NCBI GenBank assembly: GCA_965262055.1
Contig: CBDHEI010000002.1
Coordinates: forward strand, 1,488,001 to 1,552,000
DNA from: G958296245 sp965262055
GTDB taxonomy: Bacteria; Chloroflexota; Dehalococcoidia; Lucifugimonadales; G958296245
Direction: 5' to 3'
DNA: 64,000 nucleotides
The position numbers and the translations under genes were made by a program. Positions within the stretch are counted from its first letter, which is position 1; the number at the start of each line of letters is the position of its first letter. Positions 7,402 to 16,400 of this stretch are shown here, piece by piece. The notes under the pieces are model-generated. The model worked only from the letters and a program-made list of their open reading frames with translations. It was not told where the DNA came from and ran no database searches.

Positions 7402-8120
7402 CCGCGCTCTCCGGCGTCACGGCCATAACCTTCGACGTGGACAACACCCTGTGGAACTTCGACGAGGTGATGCGCGGGGCGTTAGGGGCGGTCCTGGAGA
7501 AGCTTTCGCAGATCGACCCGGAGGCGGCGCGCAGCCTGGACATCGACAGGATGGTCGCCATCCGGAACGAGACCCAAGACCGGCTGAGGGGCAGGGTGAA
7601 CGACCTCAACGCGATCCGCGAGGAGTCGATGAAGCAGACGCTCCGCGAGGCGGGCAGACCGGACGACGAGCTCGGCTCCCACCTTACGCAAGTTTACTTC
7701 CATCGCCGCGACGCGGCGCGCGCCCTCTTCCCCGACGTACGCCCGGCGCTGGAACGTCTTGCGCCGAGCTACCGGCTGGGCCTGTTGTCCAACGGCAACA
7801 CCGGCGCGGACGCCTTGGGCATAGGCGGCATGGTCTCGTTCGAGGTCTTCTCGCAGGACCACGGCGGGATAGAGAAGCCCGATCCGCGCATCTTCGAGAT
7901 CGCGGTGGAGCAGGCGGGATGCCCGGCGGGGGAGATAGCTCACGTGGGCGACTCGCTGGAGAACGACGTCGGTGGGGCGTCCAACGCTGGGTTTCGGCCC
8001 GTGTGGCTCAACCGCACCGGCGCGTCCAGCGATACCTCCGCAGAGATAGAGATAAAGTCGTTGGGGGAATTGGTTGCGCTCCTGGTGCAGGAGGATACCC
8101 TTCAATGCAGCTTGACGTAG
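7398..8120 (+). CDS. HAD-superfamily hydrolase (YjjG-like)
   Basis: A 240-residue HAD phosphatase. Motif I FDVDNT has nucleophile Asp13 and Asp15, motif II is LLSNGN, the conserved Lys lies in IEKPDP, and motif III is HVGDSLENDV. The all-alpha cap between motifs I and II fits the DREG-2/YjjG subgroup. E. coli YjjG removes phosphate from non-canonical pyrimidine nucleotides, which would suit a gene lying between carA and carB, but the substrate here is inference. The GTG start overlaps the previous stop, and the gene ends 14 bases before the preferred carB start, so co-transcription with carB is very likely. Confidence 0.85.
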   Translation: MTALSGVTAITFDVDNTLWNFDEVMRGALGAVLEKLSQIDPEAARSLDIDRMVAIRNETQDRLRGRVNDLNAIREESMKQTLREAGRPDDELGSHLTQVYFHRRDAARALFPDVRPALERLAPSYRLGLLSNGNTGADALGIGGMVSFEVFSQDHGGIEKPDPRIFEIAVEQAGCPAGEIAHVGDSLENDVGGASNAGFRPVWLNRTGASSDTSAEIEIKSLGELVALLVQEDTLQCSLT

Positions 8121-8134
8121 GGTCGGGTGCGGCT

Positions 8135-11100
8135 ATGACGGACAAGCCCTCCAAGGTACTCGTAATAGGCTCCGGGCCCATCGTGATCGGGCAGGCGGCC
8201 GAGTTCGATTACGCCGGGACGCAGGCCTGCAAGGCGCTGCGTGAGGAGGGCGTCACCACGGTGTTGGTCAACTCGAACCCGGCGACCATCATGACGGACG
8301 CGGACATAGCGGACATCGTGTACATCGAGCCCCTCACCGTGGAGGTACTGACTAGGATAATCGAGTCCGAGCGTCCGGACGGCGTGCTGCCCACGCTGGG
8401 AGGCCAGACGGGGCTCAACCTCGCCGTCGACCTTGCGGATGCCGGCGTCCTCGACCGGTATGGCGTGCGCCTGCTGGGCACTCCGCTGGAGGCCATACGG
8501 AACGCGGAGGACAGGGACCGCTTCCGCCAGCTACTGCTGGACATCGGCGAGCCCGCTCCGCCCAGCGCCACCGTGAGCTCCATGGAAGAAGCGGCGCTGG
8601 CAGAGAAAGATCTGGGGCTGCCGCTCGTAATCAGGCCCGCCTACACCCTCGGCGGCACCGGCGGGGGCATCGCAAACACCCGGGAGGAGTTCGAAACGAT
8701 AGTCGCCGGCGGGCTCGCGGCCAGCCCCATTGACCAGGTGCTCCTCGAGAGGTCGCTGGTGGGCTGGAAGGAGGTTGAGTACGAGGTGATGCGCGACGCC
8801 TCCGACAACTGCATCACCGTTTGCAACATGGAGAACATCGACCCGATGGGGGTGCACACGGGGGATAGCATAGTCGTGGCGCCCAGCCAGACGCTGTCCG
8901 ACAAGGAGTATCAGATGCTCCGGTCGGCGAGCCTGCGGATCATCCGCGCCTTGGGCATCGAGGGCGGCTGCAACGTCCAGCTTGCGTTGGAGCCGGGAGA
9001 CGTGGTGGCCGAGTCCCTTCCCGATGGTGGCCGCGCCGAAAGCCCCTACTACGTGATCGAGGTCAACCCCCGCGTCAGCCGCAGCTCCGCCCTGGCGTCC
9101 AAGGCGACGGGCTACCCCATCGCCCGCGTGGCGGCGAAGATCGCCGTCGGAAAGCGGCTGGACGAGATACCCAACGCGGTCACGCAGAAGACGCTGGCGG
9201 CCTTCGAGCCGGCGCTCGACTACTGCGTGGTCAAGATACCGCGCTGGCCATTTGACAAGTTCCCCAGCGGCGACCGCATCATCGGCACGCAAATGAAGGC
9301 CACCGGCGAGGTTATGGCCATCGACCGCTCTTTCGAGGCGGCCTTTCAGAAGGCGGTGCGCTCCCTGGAGATCACCAACCGCTCCCTGCTCTGGGAAGAC
9401 CCGGACTGGCTCGCGGTCGATGGCGAGGGAGAGCCGGACTCGCCAGCTTGGTCCAGGGCGCCGCTCCACCCCAACGACGAGCGGTTGTGGGCGCTGCTGA
9501 TGGCCCTCAGGCGAGGCGCCTCCCCGGAGCACCTCTCTAGGCTGACCGGCATCGACCCGTGGTTCACCAGGGCGTTCGGCACGATCGTCTCGATGGAGGC
9601 GGCACTGCTCTCCCGGACCCTCACGCCCGCGTTGCTGCGCAGGGCGAAGCGGCTCGGCTTCTCTGACGACAAGATAGGCAGGCTCACGGACAGGACGTCC
9701 GAGGAGGTGAGGTCGCTGCGCAGGGACCTGGGCATGAGGCCCGTGTACAAGATGGTCGACACGTGCGCCGCCGAGTTCGAGGCCGTGACCCCGTACTTCT
9801 ACAGTACCTACGAACAGGAGAACGAGGCGGAGCCGCTGACGGAGCGCAAGGCCGTCGTGGTGGGCAGCGGCCCCATCCGCATAGGGCAGGGCATCGAGTT
9901 CGACTACTGCTCGGTGCACGCCGCCTGGGCGCTCCGGGATGCGGGAATCAAGAGCGTCATGATCAACTCCAACCCGGAGACGGTCTCCACCGACTTCGAC
10001 ACGAGCGACCGCCTCTACTTCGAGCCGCTCGACGAAGAGAGCGTGCGCGACATCATCGAGAACGAGACGCTCCCGGACCGCGGAGACGGGGAGGAATGTC
10101 CTCCTACGATGGTCCAGTTCGGCGGGCAGACCGCGATAAACCTGTCCCAATCTATGGACAGGGCAGGTCTCCCCATCCTGGGGTCCACCGCGCACTCCAT
10201 CGACACCGCGTCCGACCGGCAGCTATTCGAGGACTTCCTGGCCCGCGTCGGGATCCCGAACCCGCCCGGCGCGGCCGTGGCGAGCATAGAGCAGGGCCTC
10301 TCGGTGGCGGACGACATAGGCTATCCGGTGCTGGTAAGGCCCAGCTACGTGCTGGGCGGCAGGGCGATGGAGATCGTCCGTAACCCCACCGAGTTGATAA
10401 GGTTCATTGTGAGCGCGTTTGCCGCGGGCGAGGGACGCCGGGTGCTGATCGACAAGTATTTCGAGGGCAGGGAGGTTGAGGTCGACGCCGTATGCGACGG
10501 TGAGTCGGTGCTCATACCGGGGATGATGGAGCACGTGGAGCGGGCCGGTGTCCACAGCGGCGACTCGATGGCCATATACCCCGGCCTCACCATGACGAAG
10601 GAGGAGGTCGACACGGTCGTCGACTACACGACCCGCATAGGACTTGCGCTCCAGGTCCGCGGGCTGATGAACATACAGTACGTGCTGCTGGGAGGGCCGG
10701 CCTACCGGACCCCGCTGAACGCCGGCGCGGTCGTCAAGACCGAGGTCTACGTGATCGAGGTAAACCCGCGTTCCAGCCGCACGATACCATTCATATCGAA
10801 GGTGACCGGGGTACCGATGGTCCGCCTCGCGGTGAACGCCATGCTGGGCCGGAGCCTCGCGGAGCAGGGCTACGCCGGCGGCCTGTGGGAGAAGCAGAAG
10901 ATTGTGGGCGTCAAGGCGCCCGTCTTCTCCATGTCGAAGCTGGCCGGCGTCGACACCTATCTGGGGCCGGAGATGAAGTCCACGGGCGAGGTGATGGGCA
11001 TCGACTACGAGTTCAGGCCCGCCGTGGCCAAGGCGCTCGCGGCCGCCGGGCTCGTGCTGCCCCCGCGCGGGTCGATTCTCCTGAGCATCGCCGACCGGAA

Positions 11101-11482
11101 CAAGGCCGAGTCGATAGAGATGGTGCGCCTACTCGCCGAGGCTGGCTATAGCCTGTATGCCACTGGCGGCACCGCGGAAATGATACGCGCCCTGGGCATG
11201 GAAGTCGTGTCCGTCCCCAAGCGGCTTTCGGAGGGGCACCCCAACGTCGTCGACATCATCACTGACGGCACGGTGGACGCCGTCGTCAACACCGTCACGT
11301 TCGACAGGGATGCGCTCCAGGACGGCTTCAGGATAAGGCGAGCCGCCGCCGAGCGGCGAGTCCCCTGCTTCACGTCCCTGGACACCGCCCGCGCGGCGGT
11401 TGAGAGCCTCTCCAGCGGCTCCGGGGACTACAGCGTGGAGCCCATGTCGTCATATCTCGCCGGCGGCCGGCCCCTCAAGTAG
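8135..11482 (+). CDS. carB: Carbamoyl-phosphate synthase large subunit
   Basis: Makes carbamoyl phosphate from bicarbonate, two ATP and the ammonia delivered by CarA. 1115 residues: N-terminal half with KVLVIGSGPIVIGQAAEFDY and an ATP-grasp (GGTGGGIA, VIEVNPRVSRSSALASKATG), an oligomerisation segment, a second half opening with VVVGSGPIRIGQGIEFDY and repeating the ATP-grasp (VIEVNPRSSRTIPFISKVTG), and a C-terminal MGS-like allosteric domain (LYATGGTAEMIRALG). ATG 8135 gives the standard N-terminus; an ATG at 8105 would add ten residues and overlap the HAD gene. The frame is open far upstream to 7379, but that part is a shadow of the HAD gene. Confidence 0.97.
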   Translation: MTDKPSKVLVIGSGPIVIGQAAEFDYAGTQACKALREEGVTTVLVNSNPATIMTDADIADIVYIEPLTVEVLTRIIESERPDGVLPTLGGQTGLNLAVDLADAGVLDRYGVRLLGTPLEAIRNAEDRDRFRQLLLDIGEPAPPSATVSSMEEAALAEKDLGLPLVIRPAYTLGGTGGGIANTREEFETIVAGGLAASPIDQVLLERSLVGWKEVEYEVMRDASDNCITVCNMENIDPMGVHTGDSIVVAPSQTLSDKEYQMLRSASLRIIRALGIEGGCNVQLALEPGDVVAESLPDGGRAESPYYVIEVNPRVSRSSALASKATGYPIARVAAKIAVGKRLDEIPNAVTQKTLAAFEPALDYCVVKIPRWPFDKFPSGDRIIGTQMKATGEVMAIDRSFEAAFQKAVRSLEITNRSLLWEDPDWLAVDGEGEPDSPAWSRAPLHPNDERLWALLMALRRGASPEHLSRLTGIDPWFTRAFGTIVSMEAALLSRTLTPALLRRAKRLGFSDDKIGRLTDRTSEEVRSLRRDLGMRPVYKMVDTCAAEFEAVTPYFYSTYEQENEAEPLTERKAVVVGSGPIRIGQGIEFDYCSVHAAWALRDAGIKSVMINSNPETVSTDFDTSDRLYFEPLDEESVRDIIENETLPDRGDGEECPPTMVQFGGQTAINLSQSMDRAGLPILGSTAHSIDTASDRQLFEDFLARVGIPNPPGAAVASIEQGLSVADDIGYPVLVRPSYVLGGRAMEIVRNPTELIRFIVSAFAAGEGRRVLIDKYFEGREVEVDAVCDGESVLIPGMMEHVERAGVHSGDSMAIYPGLTMTKEEVDTVVDYTTRIGLALQVRGLMNIQYVLLGGPAYRTPLNAGAVVKTEVYVIEVNPRSSRTIPFISKVTGVPMVRLAVNAMLGRSLAEQGYAGGLWEKQKIVGVKAPVFSMSKLAGVDTYLGPEMKSTGEVMGIDYEFRPAVAKALAAAGLVLPPRGSILLSIADRNKAESIEMVRLLAEAGYSLYATGGTAEMIRALGMEVVSVPKRLSEGHPNVVDIITDGTVDAVVNTVTFDRDALQDGFRIRRAAAERRVPCFTSLDTARAAVESLSSGSGDYSVEPMSSYLAGGRPLK

Positions 11483-11513
11483 CCGTAGACGACGCCCCGG
11501 CACATGTTGGGCT

Positions 11514-11810
11514 CTACACCGGATTGGATGCCGCGAAGCGCTCAACCTCGATGTGCTCGGCTCTCTCCCTAGCGTGCCATAGGTCGTAGGCCGTCTGCAT
11601 TCCGAGCCAGGTCCTCGGCGTGGAGCCGAACGCCTTGGACAGCCGGATGGCCATCTCGACCGATACGCCGGCCTTCCCGTTCACGAGGTCGGAAAGCGCC
11701 TGACGGGTTACCCCCAGCCCATTGGCCGCCCGCGTGACTGTCAGGCCCAGCGGCTCTAGGCACTCGTGCCTGACTATCTCGCCTGGATGGGGTGGGTTGT
11801 GCATTGGCAT
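11514..11810 (-). CDS. higA: HigA-family addiction-module antitoxin, no HigB partner
   Basis: A 98-residue Xre-type helix-turn-helix protein with the HigA signature HNPPHPGEIVRHECLEPLGL, the HTH core ANGLGVTRQALSDLVNGKAGVS, and AIRLSKAFGSTPRTWLGMQTAYDL. HigA proteins bind DNA and neutralise the HigB RNase, whose gene normally lies directly upstream. Here the upstream neighbour on the same strand is the MFS gene, 51 bp away, and no HigB-like frame exists on either side, so it appears to be an orphan regulator or a decayed module. It converges with carB. Confidence 0.9.
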   Translation of the reverse strand: MPMHNPPHPGEIVRHECLEPLGLTVTRAANGLGVTRQALSDLVNGKAGVSVEMAIRLSKAFGSTPRTWLGMQTAYDLWHARERAEHIEVERFAASNPV

Positions 11811-11861
11811 GGGTTCACCTCGTCAGTGGCCGTTCTTGAAACCTGATCGTAGAAGCAGCTT

Positions 11862-13121
11862 TCAACCCGGCTGTCTGCGCGGGCCGCGGAGTACCAGGAA
11901 GACGGCCGCCGCCATGATGTAGATGACAGCGCCGGACGCGAGGACCCAGAAGTAGCTCGCCGTGATGTCGAAGACGCGGCCAGCGGCGACCGGGGCCGCC
12001 AGCGCTCCGAGGCTCACCATAGTGTTGACGCTTCCTCTGATCGTGGCATAGGAGGAGCGGCCGAAGTAGTCGCCTATCATGGCCCAGGTCAGCCCCGCGG
12101 CGCCTTCCGTTATCGACAGGATCACGCCGAACGCGATCATTAGCGGCAGCTTGCCGGGAGCGTAGAGAAGGAAAACCAGGCTGCCGGCGCCTACCAGCAT
12201 GGCGGAGATTACGATCTTGCGTTTGGACCAGCGGTCTCCAAGCCAGCCCATGAAGAAGCGCGTAGCTATCGCGGCCAGCGAGCCGGTGGCGATCACCACT
12301 CCGCCCGCCTCCTCGCCCAAGCCCTTCCAGACCATCAACGGCACTATGTGTACGATGACGCCGCTGCCCGCCGATATCCTCAACGTCACGCCGATGGAAA
12401 GCAGCCAGTACGCCCACGTCCGCGTCGCTTCACGCACCCCATATTCGACAGGGACCTGCCGTAGCCTCCGGGAGCCGGGTCCGCCGTCGCCGTCGGGCGT
12501 CTGGCCGAGCTCCTCGGGTGAGTTCCGTACCAGGGCGGCCAGGGGAACTCCAAGAAGCAGGATTGCGATGCCGGATACGACGGCAGCCGTCCGCCACCCG
12601 TGGTTGATGACGATGTACGCGACGGCCGGGGTGAAGACGGCGCCTCCCGCGGCGATGCCTACCGAGATGACGCCGAAGGCCGTCCCTCGGTTGCGTATGA
12701 ACCATCGGGTGACTATCACTGCCGAGCCGTTGTGGAACCCCATGTTGACGCCCAGAGAGAGGACGCCTATGAAGATTATCAGGAAGACGGTGTAGCTGTT
12801 GGCCAGCGGGAGCAGCAGGAAGCCGACGCCTGCCACCACCGCCCCAATCATCATCATGATCCTTGGCCCCCACCGGTCTATGAAGTATCCGGTGATCGGG
12901 CTCTGCAGGCCGCTCTCCAGCGCCGACAGGCCAAAGACAAGGGACGTGGAGGCGTGGCTGAGCTTGAGGTCGTTGGCAAGGGCGAGGAAGTAGACGCTGA
13001 ACCCCCTGCCGTAGAGGCCGGCGATAAGGCCGTTCATGCAGGCGCCTATAGCAGCGAATCGCCAGCCATGGAAAGGGGTGCGCTCACGGCGGGCCTGGGG
13101 GTCTTGCTGGCCGGGGTACAT
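11862..13121 (-). CDS. MFS transporter (MCT/OFA-like)
   Basis: A 419-residue membrane protein with about twelve hydrophobic segments in two halves. The first half contains FGLSALESGLQSPITGYFIDRWGPR, an MFS motif A variant (GxxxDRWGPR) in the loop between helices 2 and 3; the second half has the matching FFMGWLGDRWSKR. The pattern and the N-terminal YGRGFSVYFLALANDL resemble monocarboxylate/oxalate-formate antiporter-like carriers. The substrate cannot be read from sequence. Start ATG 13121; an Arg-rich leader (QARRERTPFHGW) precedes helix 1. Downstream on the same strand is the orphan higA. Confidence 0.85.
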   Translation of the reverse strand: MYPGQQDPQARRERTPFHGWRFAAIGACMNGLIAGLYGRGFSVYFLALANDLKLSHASTSLVFGLSALESGLQSPITGYFIDRWGPRIMMMIGAVVAGVGFLLLPLANSYTVFLIIFIGVLSLGVNMGFHNGSAVIVTRWFIRNRGTAFGVISVGIAAGGAVFTPAVAYIVINHGWRTAAVVSGIAILLLGVPLAALVRNSPEELGQTPDGDGGPGSRRLRQVPVEYGVREATRTWAYWLLSIGVTLRISAGSGVIVHIVPLMVWKGLGEEAGGVVIATGSLAAIATRFFMGWLGDRWSKRKIVISAMLVGAGSLVFLLYAPGKLPLMIAFGVILSITEGAAGLTWAMIGDYFGRSSYATIRGSVNTMVSLGALAAPVAAGRVFDITASYFWVLASGAVIYIMAAAVFLVLRGPRRQPG

Positions 13122-13268
13122 GCGGGGGCGATTATATCAGCCCTCGCCTTGGGTCTTGCTGCCCTACGACCACCCGGCGAGCTGCGGCAAGTCCAGGCGC
13201 AGAGGCACGGGATGCCGTTCGGTAAGATCGCTTGACGCGCCGAGCAGACTGCTGAAATACGGGGTGTG

Positions 13269-13300
13269 CAGAGGGGCGGAGCCCCTTTGCCGGGAGTCTG
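13269..13300. repeat. GC-rich hairpin repeat, copy 2
   Basis: CAGAGG leads into a perfect hairpin AGGGGC/GCCCCT (13272-13277 and 13281-13286, loop GGA), then GGGAG and TCTG in the same order as at 1108-1142. The second hairpin of copy 1 is not preserved. It lies in the 360-bp gap 13122-13481 between the MFS gene and the GT39-DUF2298 gene, which holds no convincing ORF or other signal. Confidence 0.4.
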
Positions 13301-13481
13301 AAGAAGGTCAGGAAGAGGTTTTTCCGAAGCCTGCTAGTCTGGGTCGACCTCATCAACGCGCACACGATCTCCCGGAGGAGTGTGTCCCGTTGGTAGAGTC
13401 ATCATTGAGGATGCTTTCTCTCGCCACTCCATACTAGATCACGCCGCCGGCTTCCGGTGCCGTGGCCGAGTTCGCGTTCCA

Positions 13482-16400
13482 TCATTCCACCGTCTTGAGG
13501 CGGTAGATCGTCACGCCGGCGTTGTCGTACACGCGGTCCAAGGCGCCGTCCAAGCCGGCTTCGAACTTGGCGAGGCCGCTCTTGGGGTAGTAGAGCCGTT
13601 CCACCTCACCGACGTAGACGTACTCGACGTTGTAGCGCCTCAGTATCTCCAGGGCCTCCGAGCTGCTTGGGGTCCGGTATATGGTGTCCACGTCTTTGAG
13701 CCGCTGCTCCACCTCCGAGGAGTACCCGAGCCTCTGCTGCGTTTGATGCCATTCCCAACCGACTATGCCGGGAAGCCCGGTGTGGACGGAGACTCGCCCT
13801 CCCCATCTGTAGGATGGCGTCTGCGCTTCGAGCAAGACGGGCGAGCCCTCGACGTTCGGCCGTCCGGCGGTGGCGCCCTTGAGCCACCTGATGGCCTGCA
13901 GATCGTCGGAGAGCGCGATCAATCCGCCCTGGTCCCAGTACACGGCGTCTTCCATGAATGCGGCGCCGTCCAGGGTCAGTGGGGTCACGGCGCCGTCGAA
14001 CCTGTCGCGCAGGCGGTCCCTCGTCCCGAGCACGGGATACACGGCGGCGGCGGCCAGCAGGATTAGTAGGCTGCCCGTCCATATGCGCTTGGTCCAGCTG
14101 CTCGGAAACCTGAGCCCCCGGCCGTACCTCATGCGCCAAAGCAGGTACGCTGCCGCCAGCGCCAGCAGAACCCAGACGTGCAGGTAGAACTTGAACACGC
14201 TGTTCATGCGGTCGATGTCCCCCTCCACGCGGAAGACGTCCAGGCCCATGGCCAGAAACAGGGCCGTCAGCACGACCATGGCCGTAAAGGCCAGGGCGGC
14301 GCCGTCCGGCGATCCGCGCCTCATCGCGCCCGCGCCGATCACGGCTACGGGAATGGCCAGCGCGGCCAGGAAGGGTATGGTGCTGCCGGTCCAGCCCGTC
14401 ACCACCACCGCTGCGGCTACGACGGCGATCGCGACGCCCAGACCTGCCGCCCACGCGCGCCTTACGGCAGGCGCGTCGCCGCTCAGCCGCTGGCCGGCCC
14501 ATAAAAGAGCCGGGAGCCACCAGCCCCGGAGTTCGTAGGCCAGGAACGACAGGATGACGAAGACGAACAGCCCGTGGATTCCAAGGAATTGCCACAGCAC
14601 AGTCGTGTTTGTGGTCCTCTCGATGCCGGTGAAGAAGGCCTCGTACCTTAGGTGGTACGGCAGGAACGCCACGAACCCCACAACCATGGCGAATGCGGTC
14701 CCCGCTGCCGCGCGCGCCAGTACGGCGAAACCCCATCCGCCATGTGAGAAGTACTCGGCGAGTAGTACGGCGCCAGTCGCCAGCGCCGTGTAGGTCGGAA
14801 AGTCCCACGTGTTCAGTACCCTCAACGCCCCCACGGTGAGGCCTAGGAGCAGGAGCCTCGCGGCGTGGCCAGCGGTCCATCGTGTCCGTGAACCTCCCCG
14901 GAAAGCGCCGAGCACGACCGCTAGGGCGATGCCCACCGCCAGGAGGGTGAACGGCATCGCCATCAGGTGCGCGTGCAGGTCCGCGAACAGGAAGGTGAAA
15001 AATGGGAACTCGGTCACCTCGAGGCCCGGTGGGTCCGGCGGCATCATCCGGCTGCTGCGCCAGAAGTCGAATTCCCCGAAGGGCATGTGTTGTACCAGGG
15101 CCCTCCATGCACCCTGACCGACCTGTACCGCGCCGTCGAGATTTCCGAGCACGGCGACGAAGACGGCGCCGGTTATCCCGGCGGCTGCCGCCGGCAATTG
15201 AGCCGTCGTGGAGCGGCCGCCGCCGCGCGTGGCTTCGGCCAGGTTGTAAACGACCGAGTATGCACAGGCCGCTGTCATGGCGAAGAACGTCGGGACGGCG
15301 AGGTTGTAGGCTATGGCTGTGTCTATGCCCGTGGCCTTGACCAGGGTAGCGACCAGGAACTGCCCCCAGTAGTAGTAGTTGATGAAGCCGCCGGCGAACC
15401 ATGGATCGTAGGGTGGCATGTACGACGACAGGACCACGGCGTTGAGGTAGGCGAAGTCCATGGGCTTCTCCCCGCCCCGGAACGGGTGCCACAGGTCCGG
15501 GTTCGCCATGCGCAGCACCACGAACGCCAGGAACGCCGCCAGGAAGACGGCCTCTGCCACGAGCAGCGGCTTCCAATGCGTGCGGAGCATCTCCCCGATC
15601 TCCGTACGCCGCTTCACCAGCACCCCCGTGGAGACGGCGCACAGCGCCGCCAGGCAGAGCGCGATGCTGCCCGCGGAGAACGGCATCCACCGCAGGCTTG
15701 CCAGCAGCCAGACTGCCAGCCCAAGCAGCAACAGTCCGAGCGGCTTGGCGAGCAGATAGCCCCTGTCCGCCAGAGGACAGAGCACCACGAACGCTATCGG
15801 CAGCGTCAGCAACGCCACGCCCTGGACCAGCACCAGCCAGGCCACAACCGGCCACGCGGCGGTCAGGCTGCCGGGGCGGAAGATCTCGGACCACGTACCG
15901 CCTGCTCTCTGCGCCTCGGACTCGTTTGCGGTGAGCAACGGGCCTGGAGGCGCGCGAGACGCCTCCACCCTGGCTGCGGAAGCGCGCTCGATGCGGCTGA
16001 TGATGGCACTCGCGTCGTAACGCGCCATGTTCTCGAGCACGAGCACCACGGGGTGGTCGTAGACTGAGAAGCTCTCGTCAGCAAAGCCCAGGCGTATGGG
16101 CAGGTCCGGCGGCGCGGGCAGGTCGGGGTCTGGGAGGCCCGGCCTGCTCAGGGTGTCGTGCACGAAGGAGACACCGGCCAGCCGGGGGTATCGGGTCTCC
16201 ACGTGCGCCAGCTCGTACCCCAACTCGCCGGAGAAGAGCAGCCTGTAGTATTCGCTGCTAAGCGGGTAGCGTTCGGGCAGGCGCGGAATCGTGCCGTACA
16301 GGCGATTGCTGTAGAAGACCACGTAGTCCGCGCCCGCCAGTTCGTTGGAGACGCGTTCGAGCTTCCTCCGGTCGTCGCGCTCGTACATCGGAAGCTCGCG

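Noticed and set aside
7379..8134. Long N-terminal extension of the carB frame
   Set aside because: It is the shifted reading of the HAD gene, which has its motifs in another frame.
8531..10195. 554-residue minus-strand frame opposite carB
   Set aside because: High-GC shadow; the plus strand encodes CarB with all motifs.
13606..15894. 762-residue minus-strand frame inside the GT39-DUF2298 gene
   Set aside because: A shifted frame rich in Arg, Gly and Pro; the true frame has membrane helices and the YYY motif.
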